Notes: generated from the letters alone by a model not told the origin. A stretch of DNA of 64,000 bases from Planctomycetota bacterium (GCA_027493525.1 JAOSKN010000003.1:868001-932000); one strand, 5' to 3'. Positions 51,813 to 61,015 are shown, counted from the first letter of the stretch. Program-made: numbers and translations.

Positions 51813-53231
51813 ATGGCCGGCGCCGCACCGTCCGAGCAATCGCCTTCGCGCAGCGGGGTCTTCAGCAAGCCCGCCGACCCGCTCACCCTGGCCTTCTCCC
51901 AGTCGATCGCCTTCGACAAGGCGCTTTACCGCCACGACATCGCCGGCTCGCTGGCGCACGCCCAGATGCTTCACAAGGTCGGGCTGCTAAAGAAGAGCGA
52001 AGAGGAGGCGATCCGCAAGGGGCTCAAGGCGATCCTGGCCGAGATCGAGGCCGGGCGCTTCGACTTCCGCGAGGAGTTCGAAGACATCCACATGAACGTG
52101 GAGAAGGCGCTGGAGGCCCGAATCGGCCCCGCCGCCGGCAAGCTCCACACCGCGCGCAGCCGCAACGACCAGGTCGCGCTCGACGAGCGGCTCTGGCTCC
52201 GCGACGAGATCGACCGCTGCCGCGCCATGCTCACGGCAGTCCAGGAGGCGCTCCTGCGCCGCGCCGAGGAGTACGCCGCCGACGTCATGCCCGGCTATAC
52301 GCATTTACAGCGCGCCCAACCGGTCACCTGCGGGCACTACCTGCTGGCCTTCGTGGAGATGCTCGAACGCGACAAGGACCGCCTGGCCGAGACCCGCCGC
52401 CGGGCCAACGTGCTGCCCCTGGGCGCCTGCGCCCTCGCCGGGACCAGCCTGCCCATCGACCGCGAGTACGTCGCCGAGTTGCTCGGCTTCGACGGCGTCA
52501 CCCGCAACAGCATGGACACCACCGGCGACCGCGACCACCTGGTGGATTTCGCGTACGCGATGGCGCTCAGCATGGTCCACCTCTCGCGCCTGGCCGAGGA
52601 CTTCATCCTCTACGCGAGCGCCGAGTTCGGCTGGCTCCGCATCGACGACGCCTGGTGCACCGGCAGCTCGATCATGCCCCAGAAGCGCAATCCCGACCTG
52701 CTGGAACTGATTCGCGGGAAGACCGGCCGCGCCGTCGGCACGCTTAACCATCTCCTCGTCATGCTCAAGGGCCTCCCGATGACCTACAACCGGGACTGCC
52801 AGGAGGACAAGGAGCTGCTCTTCGACACCACGAAGCAGTACCAGAGCTGCCTCGAGGTCCTCTCGAAGCTGCTCGACAACCTGAGCTTCGACCGCCAGAA
52901 GATGGCCGCCGCGTGCGAAGGCGGCTACATGGACGCCACGGCGCTGGCCGAGTTCCTCGTCCAGCGCGGCATCCCCTTCCGGCAGGCGCACCACGCCGCC
53001 GGCCAGCTCGTGCGCGTGGCCGCGGAGAAGGGCAAACGGCTCAGCGAGTTGAGCATCGGGGAACTGAAACAGATTCACGCGCTGCTGAACGAGGAAGCCC
53101 GCTCGGTGCTGGGCGCGAAGGGCGTCGTGGCGGCCTACGCCTCCGCCGGCTCGCCCAATCCCAAAATGGTCCGCCGCGAGATCCAGGCCTGGAAGAAGCG
53201 CCTGGCCCAGGCGACGCGCAAAGCGAAGTAG
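51813..53231 (+). CDS. argH: Argininosuccinate lyase
   Basis: A 472-residue member of the fumarase/aspartase superfamily that cleaves argininosuccinate to arginine and fumarate. Markers: FDKALYRHDIAGSLAHAQML, DIHMNVEKALEARIG, KLHTARSRNDQVALDERLWL (HTxRSRND), MPGYTHLQRAQPVTCGHYLL, the mobile loop GSSIMPQKRNPDLLELIRGK (catalytic Ser), and PMTYNRDCQEDKELLF. It is the last enzyme of arginine synthesis and acts as a tetramer in the cytosol. ATG 51813 follows GGAGG. No other arg gene is in the window. It converges on aroF, 11 bp apart. Confidence 0.95.
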   Translation: MAGAAPSEQSPSRSGVFSKPADPLTLAFSQSIAFDKALYRHDIAGSLAHAQMLHKVGLLKKSEEEAIRKGLKAILAEIEAGRFDFREEFEDIHMNVEKALEARIGPAAGKLHTARSRNDQVALDERLWLRDEIDRCRAMLTAVQEALLRRAEEYAADVMPGYTHLQRAQPVTCGHYLLAFVEMLERDKDRLAETRRRANVLPLGACALAGTSLPIDREYVAELLGFDGVTRNSMDTTGDRDHLVDFAYAMALSMVHLSRLAEDFILYASAEFGWLRIDDAWCTGSSIMPQKRNPDLLELIRGKTGRAVGTLNHLLVMLKGLPMTYNRDCQEDKELLFDTTKQYQSCLEVLSKLLDNLSFDRQKMAAACEGGYMDATALAEFLVQRGIPFRQAHHAAGQLVRVAAEKGKRLSELSIGELKQIHALLNEEARSVLGAKGVVAAYASAGSPNPKMVRREIQAWKKRLAQATRKAK

Positions 53232-53242
53232 CTCCGGCCGGT

Positions 53243-54325
53243 TTACCCGCCGGACTTCGCGGCGCGCGCGCCGGCCTCACGGACGGTTTCGGCCATTTCA
53301 CGCAGCAGCGTCTCGGTCTCGTCCCAGCCAATGCAGCCGTCGGTGATGGATACGCCGTACTCGAGCCGCGCGCCTTCCTTCCAGACCTGCTTGCCCGGCT
53401 TGAGGTTGCTCTCCAGGGTGAGCCCCATCAGCCGCCCTTCCCCGGCCCGGAACTGCTCCAGCACGTCGCGCCACGCCACGCCCTGCCGCGTGGGATCCTT
53501 CGCCGAGTTGCCGTGCGAGCAGTCCACCAGAACCGGCCGCGTGACGCCGCCCTCCGAGGCCAGCGTCGCGGCGCGCTCAACGTCTTCCGACCCGTAGTTC
53601 GTCCGGGATTCGCCGCCGCGCAGGACGATGTGGCAATCCGGGTTGCCCGTGGTCTTCACGATCGCGGTCAAGCCGACGCTGTTGATGCCCAGAAAACTGT
53701 GCGGCTGGCGCGCCGAGACCAGCGCGTTCAACGCCGTCTGGAGCCCGCCGTCGATCCCGTTCTTGAAGCCGACCGGCATGGAGAGCCCGCTGGCCATCTG
53801 CCGGTGCGTCTGGCTCTCGGTCGTCCGCGCCCCGATCGCCGCCCAGCTCACCAGGTCCGCGATGTACTGCGGCGTGATCGGCTCCAGGAATTCCGTCGCG
53901 CAACCCACCCCCAGCGCGTTGATCTTCAGCAGCAGCGCGCGGGCCTTCTCCAGCCCCGCCGCCACGTCGCAGCTCCCGTCCAGGTGCGGATCGTTGATCA
54001 GGCCCTTCCAGCCCACTGTCGTGCGCGGCTTCTCGAAATAGGCGCGCATCAGGACGACCAATTCGCCCCGCAGATCGTCGGCGACGCGCTTGAGCCGCGC
54101 GGCGTAGTCGAGCGCCGCCTCGGGGTCGTGGATCGAGCAGGGCCCCACGATCGCCGCCATGCGCCGCTCGTCCCGCCCATGGATGATGTCGCGGAGCCCG
54201 AGGCGGGTCTCACGAACGGTCGCGGCCGCGCCGTCGTCCAGCGGGTACTTCGCGCGCACCTTGGCTGGGGATTCCAGCGGCCGGATTTCCTTGATGCGCA
54301 GATCGTCGAGCCGTTCGCCTTGCAT
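53243..54325 (-). CDS. aroF: 3-deoxy-7-phosphoheptulonate (DAHP) synthase, class I AroFGH type
   Basis: A 360-residue enzyme joining PEP and erythrose-4-phosphate, the first step of aromatic amino acid synthesis. Markers: VGPCSIHDPEAALDYAARL, RAYFEKPRTTVGWKGLINDP, EFLEPITPQYIADLVSWAAIGARTTESQTHRQ, NPDCHIVLRGG and DCSHGNSAKDP (metal site). The N-terminal 60 residues carry the short regulatory extension of feedback-controlled AroF/G/H enzymes. ATG 54325 has GGAGCGG upstream. The leader on the same strand contains a strong promoter, an aromatic-rich leader ORF and an intrinsic terminator (54366-54396), so expression is probably attenuated by Phe/Tyr/Trp supply. Confidence 0.95.
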   Translation of the reverse strand: MQGERLDDLRIKEIRPLESPAKVRAKYPLDDGAAATVRETRLGLRDIIHGRDERRMAAIVGPCSIHDPEAALDYAARLKRVADDLRGELVVLMRAYFEKPRTTVGWKGLINDPHLDGSCDVAAGLEKARALLLKINALGVGCATEFLEPITPQYIADLVSWAAIGARTTESQTHRQMASGLSMPVGFKNGIDGGLQTALNALVSARQPHSFLGINSVGLTAIVKTTGNPDCHIVLRGGESRTNYGSEDVERAATLASEGGVTRPVLVDCSHGNSAKDPTRQGVAWRDVLEQFRAGEGRLMGLTLESNLKPGKQVWKEGARLEYGVSITDGCIGWDETETLLREMAETVREAGARAAKSGG

Positions 54326-54365
54326 GTTCCGCTCCGTTTCCCGAAGTATCGTCACGCCGGACCCA

Positions 54366-54396
54366 ACAAAAAAGCCCTGAGTTTCACTCAGGGCTT
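54366..54396 (-). terminator. Intrinsic terminator in the aroF leader (attenuator)
   Basis: On the - strand, AAGCCCTGAG-TGAAA-CTCAGGGCTT is a perfect 10-base stem followed by TTTTTTGTT. It ends about 40 bases before the aroF start, so it sits in the aroF leader rather than at a gene end. The upstream leader segment CAGGGC (54442-54447) can pair with GCCCTG of its 5' arm, giving a competing antiterminator. Confidence 0.85.
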
Positions 54397-54424
54397 CGGG
54401 GTCGTCTGGTCGTTTCGCCGGCTT

Positions 54425-54502
54425 CTACGCGGCACCCCTCCGCCCTGGCCTGCGCCAGGCGAAATAAAAGTACTCAAAATAGAAGCCGTTTCGCGCCTGC
54501 AC
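54425..54502 (-). CDS. aroF leader peptide rich in Phe/Tyr/Trp
   Basis: A 25-codon frame starts at GTG 54502, with GGCGAGGG upstream, and ends at TAG 54425. Residues 7-16 are FYFEYFYFAW: five Phe, three Tyr and one Trp within nine of ten codons. The run is followed by RRPGRRGAA. Such density is typical of transcription-attenuation leaders (pheL, trpL, hisL). Downstream are alternative base pairings and the terminator at 54366-54396, then aroF. A ribosome that stalls at these codons when aromatic tRNAs are uncharged would change the RNA fold and allow read-through. The start codon is GTG, and no ATG is in frame nearby. Confidence rests on composition plus context. Confidence 0.8.
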   Translation of the reverse strand: MQARNGFYFEYFYFAWRRPGRRGAA

Positions 54503-54524
54503 GTAGATGCCCTCGCCTGAGATG

Positions 54525-54552
54525 ATGCTACAGAGCCCGCGCCGCCTGTCAA
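54525..54552 (-). promoter_or_regulatory. Sigma-70-type promoter of the aroF leader
   Basis: On the - strand, TTGACA (54547-54552) is a perfect -35 box and TAGCAT (54525-54530) a fair -10 box, with a 16-base spacer. Transcription would start near 54518, 16 bases before the leader GTG, and would include its ribosome site. Confidence 0.65.
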
Positions 54553-54576
54553 TCCCGCGCGTCGGCGCCGAAAATG

Positions 54577-54606
54577 AAGGGGGCCGACCCCGGGCCGGCC
54601 CCCCTT
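54577..54606 (-). terminator. Intrinsic terminator after the decaheme gene
   Basis: AAGGGGG-type GC stem (GGGGGCCG pairs with CGGCCCCC, loop of 9) lies just after the stop of the decaheme gene on the - strand and is followed by TTCATTTT. It separates that transcript from the aroF promoter, which starts about 25 bases further on. Confidence 0.65.
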
Positions 54607-54634
54607 GAAACGCTTGCCCTTCCCGATCTCAGCG

Positions 54635-57600
54635 CTATTCGCCCTTCAACTGCTTCAACTCCTGCTCCAGCTTGCGCTTCTTGATCGGGTTCTTTTCCTT
54701 GCCGATGGCCTCCTCGAGTTCCTTGATCTTCTTATCCTTCTCGCTGCCGCCCATTGCCTTGATCTTGGCATCGAGATCCTCGATCTCCTTCTGGATCTTG
54801 CGCTTCTTAAGCGGGTTCTTCTCCTTCTCGAGATCCTTCTTCAGCTCCTCCAGCTTCTTCTCGAGTTCGGCCGTGCCGCCGCCAGGCGCCTTCCATTCGT
54901 TTGGCGGACCCGGGGGCTCGTTCGAGACCATGAACAGGTTCCCGTCGAGCATGTACAGCGCCTCGGCTTCCTGCTTGTTGAACGGTCGCGCGCCGACGCG
55001 ATTGAAGACCGAAAGCTGGTTGCCGCTCTCGTCCACCGCCCGGTCGCGCTGCAGCCCTTCGCTGATGTTCACCGCCACGCCCGGCAGATCCTTGTGCGCG
55101 ATCAGTTCCGGTTTCGGCTCGGGCGCCCAGCCCTGGAAGCCCGGCACCGAGTACGGCCCGATCAACTGCACCACCGCCAGGCCTTTCTTGCCGTTGGCAA
55201 TGTAGGCGAAGGTCGAGTTGTTCGTCATCCCGATCTTCACGTCGCGAACGTCGCTCAAGAACCCGTCGGCCGTGTACTTCATGTACAGCTTCGGCTGCTC
55301 GGCCTTGGTGATGTCCACGATGCCCAGCCCTTCCTTGCCGCCGCCCACGTAGGCCATGGTGCGGGAAAGGTACAGGCTGTGCGCGTCGGTGAAGGGCACC
55401 GTGGCGCCTTCGACCAACTTCGGGCTCTCCGGCTTGGTGATGTCGATCACCTTAAGCCCGTCGGCGTCCACGACGAAGGCGTAGCGGAACTGAATCCGCA
55501 CGCTCTTCGGCTTGTTCAACGGAACGATGCTGGCGATCTTCAGTTCGTTCGGGTCGGGCTTGCGAGCCTCCTTCACGACCTTCTTGATCTCCAGCGTCTT
55601 CTTGCCGTCCGGATTCATCTTCAACGCCGCTTCAACCAGTTCGGTGCCGATCTTGCCGATGTCCACGCAGACCAGGCCGCGGTCCGCGCAGACCCACAGA
55701 TGATTGCCGGTCACGATCCCGTTCACGGCGCCGGTAAGCGCGCCGTCGGGGTTGAAGGTGAGGTGCCGCTCCATGAAGTTGTTGGTCGGGTCGCCGTCGA
55801 GCAGGGTCGCGGCGTTGATCGTAAAGAGCCCCTCCTTGCGGTCCAGGCAGTACAGGAAGGCATAGACCGGGCTGATGGCCTGCTCCTGGTTGAGCGGGTC
55901 GCGCGGCATGAAGGGCGGCTGGCGCGTCGGATCGACGCCCAGGACCGTCGGGCTGATCACCTGCGTGCAGTCCTCGGACTTCACGTACAAGCGCTGGCCC
56001 AGCGGACTGACCGGCGAGGTCGTGATACGCTGGCTGAAACCCTTGTTATCGATCTGCGCCACGTCGTAGATCGTCACGCCGCCGCCGCCGCGAGCCGCAT
56101 AGACGTATTCGCCGCGGAGCTGCGACTGCTGCACAAAGCCGTACTTGCCGTATTCGTCCTGCAGGACCTTGCCCCGCGCCAGGTGCTCCTGGTACTCCTC
56201 GGGATAGGCATCCTTGTGCAGCGAGCTGCCGATGACCGCCTGCGGCTCGTCGGCCTCCGTGGCCACGACCGCGTGCAGGCCGCCGTCTTCACAGGAGACG
56301 TACACGTATCGGTACATGAAGTTCGTCTGGTTGGTGCCCTGCATCAGGACCTGGGCCATCCAGGCGTTGTTGTCGCCATCCTTCGAGACGTGGCAGTCCA
56401 CGCACATCTTGGTCTCGCCCTTGCCGCGCACGGCGTGCGGGTAGTGCGGACTGAAGGCCTGGCCGCTGAACCCTTCGGCGCTGACCGTCTGTTGCTGGCT
56501 GTAGATCCATTCGCGCTGCGCGTTCTGCGAGCCGACGACCACGCCGCAGGCCGAGCGGACCGGCGCGATCTTGTGCTTCTTGACCGTCCCGTCCAGGCCG
56601 AGCATGAACAGGTCTTCGCGCAGCGTCTGGAAGTTGTACTGGGTCCAGTTGCGGCTGTGCGCCCCTTCGTAGTGGTTGTTGTCGCGGTGCTGGTTGGCGC
56701 GCATCGGGAGGTGGCAGCCGAAGCACGAGGCCATCCACGACGTGTGGCAGGTGTAACAGTCCATCTTCTCGTTCTGGTGGGCGAGCTGCGCCGGGTCATC
56801 GGGGATATCGCCCCAGGTCTTCGCGTCGCGGCGCATCGTCTTCGCCAGCCGCGCCGTCTCGTTGTAGCGCGCGTGGCCCGGCGTGATCGTATCGATGACC
56901 TGCGGCACCTCCCACTTCTTGTCCGATTCGACCGCCGACTGCTGCATCAGCTTGTCGCCGACCCAGCGGAAGCGCTTCCCGAAGGTCGTGTTCGACTGCG
57001 CGAGGTCCGTGCCGCCATCGGGCGCCGCGTTGCCGGTGGTCTTGAGCGTGGCCTTGGCGAAGACCGTGCCGTGGCAATCCGCGCACGTGATCTCCGTGGC
57101 GTTGCGGACTTCGCTGTACAACAGGCCGTTGCCGTGGTTATCGATGTTGAAGTGACAGTCCACGCAGTGCATCCCCTTCTCCAAGTGGATGTCCTGCATG
57201 TGCACGGCCGAGCCCGGAATCGGCTCGCCCTTCTCGCCCTTCTTGAACTTGTCCGGCGAGTCATGCGCGACGACCTTGCCGTCCTTGTCCAGCAGATTGC
57301 CCTTGCGGTCGAGCTTGTAGATGTTGCGGAAGATCCAGCCGTGGCCGTGGTAGTCGGCGAACTGGACCTGCTTGAAATCGCTGTTCTTGTCCCAGAGCGC
57401 CTCAAGCCACTCCACGTCGCCCCACTTGCCGCGCAGCGCCGCGCCTTCGGGGTTGCGCAGCTTGATCTTGAGCGCCTCGCGCTCCGACATGTTCGGGCGG
57501 TGCGAGGTCTCGTACATCTTGTCGCCTTCGGTCTCGTTGTCGTACCACAGGTTTCCGTAGTAAGTCATCGTGACCGTCGTGCCCGGGTGGACGTGGCAGA

Positions 57601-58975
57601 CGATGCACTGGCTCGAGGGAATCGTGCGCGTAAAGACGTGCTTGATCGGATGGCCGCGCGAGGAGCCCATCTGGGTCACTTCGCCCTTCTCGTTCACCTT
57701 GCCCGCAGCGCCCGCAAGCGTGGCGTCGGTGCTGAACGAATGGCCCGCGTGCCCGTACTTCGCGTAGGAACCGGAGTGGACCGGGTCGCGGTCGTTGGCG
57801 TAAATCACGTGGCAGGCCGCGCAGCCCGAGCTGCGGTAGTCGCCGGTCTGGTCGTTGGTGCCCGGCTCCCAGAGAATCGGATCCAGCAGGCGCAGCTTCT
57901 GGAGCCCCAGGAAGACCGGGTCGGTGCTCAGGAACGTGCCGAAGCCGCGGATCGAGAGCTTGAACTCGGGGCGCCCGGTTTCGTCGATTTCGGGCTTGCC
58001 GGGGGTGATCTGGCCGAGTGGTTGGGCCGTCTCGAGCTTCACGCGGCCGCCGCGCTCGAACGCGCGCAGGATGTTGCCCGACTGCGTGATGTTGTAGCGC
58101 GGGAGCGGATCCAGCCAGGGCAGCACGCCGCGGGTCTTGATCTCCTCGGCCGTGGGTTTGTAGACCTCCCACTTGCCTTCCGCGTTCATCTTCAGCGAGT
58201 TCAGGCGCGCGGGCTTCCCATCGTAGAAGTAGGCCTCGCCGTAGCGGCCCCACTTCTGGTTGTTGCCGCCGTTGTTGTAGAGCGCCGCATTCCACAGCAT
58301 CGCGCCGTGGGCCATCATGCTGCTGGAGACGCGCTCGGTGTACCCGGCATGGCATTCGCCGCAGGAGTATTTGACCACGCGCAGGTCGGTCGGGTTGATG
58401 AAGCGCACGAAAGCCGGATCTTCCTTGAACCAGACCGCGCCGACGCGCTTCGGCCAGGCCGACTTGTGCTGCCCGCCGTGCGCCGCAGGAACGGCTCCGC
58501 CTCCGTGGGCTCCGTGGCCTTCCCCTTCGGCGCCGTGGGCGTCGTGCGCAGCAGGCGCCGCGGCGCCGTGCCCGCCGGCTTCAGCGCCATGGCCTTCGTG
58601 CTCGTGCTTCGGACCCGTCAGGCCATGGTGTCCGATGTGGTACCAGGGGCCGCGCGGCTGGACGTGCGCCTCTTCCTTGCTCGTCGCCGTGCCATTTCCG
58701 CCGTGACAGTCCACGCAACCGAGCTTGATCGCCTCGGAGGCGTGCATGTTGGGATTTTCGATCCCCTGGTGGCAGGTCATGCAGCCTTCCGACTTCTGCT
58801 TCACGTCCTCATCGGACTGCGAAGCGGGAGCCGAGTGCATCCTCGGCTCCTTCGGGAAATCGGGGCCCTCGTCGTAGTACAGGTCCGCGGGGTGATCGCA
58901 GCCCCAGAGGAGCGCGAGGGTCACCGCCGCCAGGCCGGCCCAGGCTACGGTCGATTTGGTCATGCGTCCCATCAT
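54635..58975 (-). CDS. Decaheme c-type cytochrome lipoprotein with LVIVD beta-propeller
   Basis: A 1446-residue protein. The signal sequence ends in a lipobox (ALLWGC, Cys 26). Ten CxxCH heme sites are visible at about residues 65, 87, 205, 385, 457, 604, 631, 740, 751 and 858. A His-rich linker (113-170: HIGHHG, HEHEGHG, HGAHGGG) may bind metal. From about 880 to 1350 there are LVIVD-type propeller repeats (GLKVIDITKPESPKLVEGA, GLGIVDITKAEQPKLYM, GLAVVQLIGP). The last 60 residues are a Lys/Glu coiled coil. It is an exported, lipid-anchored, multiheme electron-transfer protein. The outer-membrane barrel gene lies 48 bp upstream, so the two are probably co-expressed. It has a terminator at 54577-54606. 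Confidence 0.9.
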   Translation of the reverse strand: MMGRMTKSTVAWAGLAAVTLALLWGCDHPADLYYDEGPDFPKEPRMHSAPASQSDEDVKQKSEGCMTCHQGIENPNMHASEAIKLGCVDCHGGNGTATSKEEAHVQPRGPWYHIGHHGLTGPKHEHEGHGAEAGGHGAAAPAAHDAHGAEGEGHGAHGGGAVPAAHGGQHKSAWPKRVGAVWFKEDPAFVRFINPTDLRVVKYSCGECHAGYTERVSSSMMAHGAMLWNAALYNNGGNNQKWGRYGEAYFYDGKPARLNSLKMNAEGKWEVYKPTAEEIKTRGVLPWLDPLPRYNITQSGNILRAFERGGRVKLETAQPLGQITPGKPEIDETGRPEFKLSIRGFGTFLSTDPVFLGLQKLRLLDPILWEPGTNDQTGDYRSSGCAACHVIYANDRDPVHSGSYAKYGHAGHSFSTDATLAGAAGKVNEKGEVTQMGSSRGHPIKHVFTRTIPSSQCIVCHVHPGTTVTMTYYGNLWYDNETEGDKMYETSHRPNMSEREALKIKLRNPEGAALRGKWGDVEWLEALWDKNSDFKQVQFADYHGHGWIFRNIYKLDRKGNLLDKDGKVVAHDSPDKFKKGEKGEPIPGSAVHMQDIHLEKGMHCVDCHFNIDNHGNGLLYSEVRNATEITCADCHGTVFAKATLKTTGNAAPDGGTDLAQSNTTFGKRFRWVGDKLMQQSAVESDKKWEVPQVIDTITPGHARYNETARLAKTMRRDAKTWGDIPDDPAQLAHQNEKMDCYTCHTSWMASCFGCHLPMRANQHRDNNHYEGAHSRNWTQYNFQTLREDLFMLGLDGTVKKHKIAPVRSACGVVVGSQNAQREWIYSQQQTVSAEGFSGQAFSPHYPHAVRGKGETKMCVDCHVSKDGDNNAWMAQVLMQGTNQTNFMYRYVYVSCEDGGLHAVVATEADEPQAVIGSSLHKDAYPEEYQEHLARGKVLQDEYGKYGFVQQSQLRGEYVYAARGGGGVTIYDVAQIDNKGFSQRITTSPVSPLGQRLYVKSEDCTQVISPTVLGVDPTRQPPFMPRDPLNQEQAISPVYAFLYCLDRKEGLFTINAATLLDGDPTNNFMERHLTFNPDGALTGAVNGIVTGNHLWVCADRGLVCVDIGKIGTELVEAALKMNPDGKKTLEIKKVVKEARKPDPNELKIASIVPLNKPKSVRIQFRYAFVVDADGLKVIDITKPESPKLVEGATVPFTDAHSLYLSRTMAYVGGGKEGLGIVDITKAEQPKLYMKYTADGFLSDVRDVKIGMTNNSTFAYIANGKKGLAVVQLIGPYSVPGFQGWAPEPKPELIAHKDLPGVAVNISEGLQRDRAVDESGNQLSVFNRVGARPFNKQEAEALYMLDGNLFMVSNEPPGPPNEWKAPGGGTAELEKKLEELKKDLEKEKNPLKKRKIQKEIEDLDAKIKAMGGSEKDKKIKELEEAIGKEKNPIKKRKLEQELKQLKGE

Positions 58976-59023
58976 GTGGTTTCCGTTGAACGGGTTCGTT
59001 TTCTTGTCCGGGTCAGCCCAGGC

Positions 59024-61015
59024 TTAGTACTTCACGAGTACGTTCATGAAGCCAGACAACTGCGTGTGGCTGGTATCGTAGATCTTCTTGTAGCCTTCCA
59101 GCGGCTGCAGCGCCGCGATGCCGCCGGTCAGCACGATCTGCTGGTTCAGCAGCGGGCGCCAGATCAGGCCCAGCGAGTAGTCGATCCCCAGGTCCTTCGG
59201 GATCGAATTCTGCCCCAGCAACTGTTCGAGCACGGTCGTGTCGTCGAACTTGATGTAGTTGACGTTACAGATCGCGCGCAGGCTCTGGGTCAGCTCCGCG
59301 TCGTAGCCCAGGTTGAAGAGGTGCACGCCTGGATTGACGAAGTTGGCCTGGCCTTCTTCCTTGCCGGGGCTCAGGTTCGGCAGCAGCGAGTTGCGGCTCT
59401 TGAGCAGCGTGAACGTGTTGCCCGCGCCGAAGCCCTGGCGCACCCAGTAGCTGAACTGCCCGCCGGCGAACTCGGGGTTGTCGAAGATCGCGTCGAAGCC
59501 GGTGGCCTTGTCGTCGTACGGCTCGGAGTCGCCCGAGGCGTAGAAGTAGCTCGTGCGGAAGCGCATCCAGTCCCAGTCGTACGACAGCTCGGCCGCGAAC
59601 ATATGCGCGCTGATGTCGTTTTCGCGTCCGGCGAGCTGGTTGTGCGTGTCCTTGCCGAAAGCGTAGTAGTACTGATGGGAGAGGTTGAAGCGGCCGATAT
59701 GCCCGTTCCCGCCGAAGCCCACGTAGCCCACCTTATTCGAGTGCGGCGCGGCGTCGCCGATCGGGACGGGGCGCACCGGCACGCCGTTCTCGTTGAAGTA
59801 GACCGACTCTTCCTCGACGCTCGCCGCGATATTCCCGATGATGTTGTAGCCCTTGACGAACGTGTCCTGGCGGATCAGGTTCGCCATGAAGACGTGCTCG
59901 TCCTTCAGGTCGAAGACGGTGTTGAGCCCCGAGTTCGTGTCCTTATTGAGCATCTCGAAGTAGGTGAAGTTGTACTGCAGCCGGTTGTTCTCGTAGTTGC
60001 CGAAGGCGCGTACGCCGAGCTGGTTGTCGGCGAAGAGGAAGCCGCGGAAGTCCTCGTTGTAGAACTGAATCCCGCCGCGCGCCGCGACGAAATCGTAGTA
60101 GGGCGAGAGGTCGGCGAAGTGGTACTCGCCGAAGAGTTCCTGGAACGCGATCTGGTGGTCCAGGCGGTCCCGGCCGCGGCGCGAGTCGATGTTGATCGCC
60201 AGCCGCTCTTCGGTGCTCACGTAGTTGACGTTGAAGACCGGCGTGATGCGGACTTCCCATTCGCGCGGCTTGAAGTCGGTCTCGCCGCCGAACAGTTCCA
60301 GCGAGAAGAAGAAGTTCTGCTGCACGAACCACTGGTTCGGCGAGCCGAAGAAGTCGAATCCCGCCGGCGCGAACGGCGTGTTCCCCGAGGGCGTCGGGAT
60401 GTCGCGGTACTCGGCGACGGTCTCCGAGCCCGCGATGACCGACAGGAACTTGTTCTGCCCCAAGATCGGATAGTCGCCCTTGAGCACGTTCTGGCGGAAG
60501 GGGTTGTGCCAGGAGCGGTTCTTGACGTGGCGCGGATTGTCCGAGAAGCCCAAATTCCAGCGGTGGGCCACCGGGACGATGGGCTCCTGATCGATCGCCC
60601 AGCGTGGAACCTGATTCTTGTTCCAGACCGTTTTGCCGATTGGCTCGCCGTTCTTCCCCGTGCCTTTCTCGTTCTTCTCCGCGTCCAAGTAGAGGTCCAC
60701 GAGTTCCGGCTCGTCGGGATCCTCGCGCGTTGCCTCGACCGGAGCGGCCTCGGGAGCCTTCGCCTCGCCCTCTTCCTTCTTGGCTTCGCCCCCTTCTTCC
60801 TTCTTAGCCTTGGCTTCCGGCTCGGCGGCAGGTTGTGCGGCGACTTCGCCTTCGGCCGGCTTTTCCTTGAAGCGCTTGTAGCGGTCGTCTTCGGGCTTGG
60901 ACTCGGTTTCGCCTGCGCGGGCTACGCTCGCACACGCCAGCCACGTCGCCAGAAAGAGGCCACAGCAGGCGAGGAAACCGACTCTGGAATGCAGGGTCAC
61001 ACGTGCAGAGTGCAT
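59024..61015 (-). CDS. Outer-membrane beta-barrel protein, putative porin partner of the decaheme lipoprotein
   Basis: A 663-residue protein. Its signal peptide (LACCGLFLATWLACASVARA) is followed by a charged Ala/Glu/Lys linker (about 40-105) and then a domain of alternating aromatic strands: FFGSPNQWFVQQNFFFSLELFGG, LSPYYDFVAARGGIQFYNEDF, NRLQYNFTYFEMLNK, FNLSHQYYYAFG, RFRTSYFYASGDSEPYDD, ending in an aromatic residue (LVKY), as outer-membrane barrels do. The length fits 20-26 strands. It is transcribed first, then the decaheme lipoprotein. A porin-cytochrome complex moving electrons across the outer membrane is my inference from this pairing. Simple substrate porin is the alternative. Confidence 0.75.
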   Translation of the reverse strand: MHSARVTLHSRVGFLACCGLFLATWLACASVARAGETESKPEDDRYKRFKEKPAEGEVAAQPAAEPEAKAKKEEGGEAKKEEGEAKAPEAAPVEATREDPDEPELVDLYLDAEKNEKGTGKNGEPIGKTVWNKNQVPRWAIDQEPIVPVAHRWNLGFSDNPRHVKNRSWHNPFRQNVLKGDYPILGQNKFLSVIAGSETVAEYRDIPTPSGNTPFAPAGFDFFGSPNQWFVQQNFFFSLELFGGETDFKPREWEVRITPVFNVNYVSTEERLAINIDSRRGRDRLDHQIAFQELFGEYHFADLSPYYDFVAARGGIQFYNEDFRGFLFADNQLGVRAFGNYENNRLQYNFTYFEMLNKDTNSGLNTVFDLKDEHVFMANLIRQDTFVKGYNIIGNIAASVEEESVYFNENGVPVRPVPIGDAAPHSNKVGYVGFGGNGHIGRFNLSHQYYYAFGKDTHNQLAGRENDISAHMFAAELSYDWDWMRFRTSYFYASGDSEPYDDKATGFDAIFDNPEFAGGQFSYWVRQGFGAGNTFTLLKSRNSLLPNLSPGKEEGQANFVNPGVHLFNLGYDAELTQSLRAICNVNYIKFDDTTVLEQLLGQNSIPKDLGIDYSLGLIWRPLLNQQIVLTGGIAALQPLEGYKKIYDTSHTQLSGFMNVLVKY

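Noticed and set aside
54425..54460. T-box riboswitch upstream of aroF
   Set aside because: AGGGGTGCCGCG on the - strand resembles part of the T-box word, but it is incomplete, there is no room for the long specifier-loop leader between promoter and terminator, and the aromatic leader ORF explains the region better.
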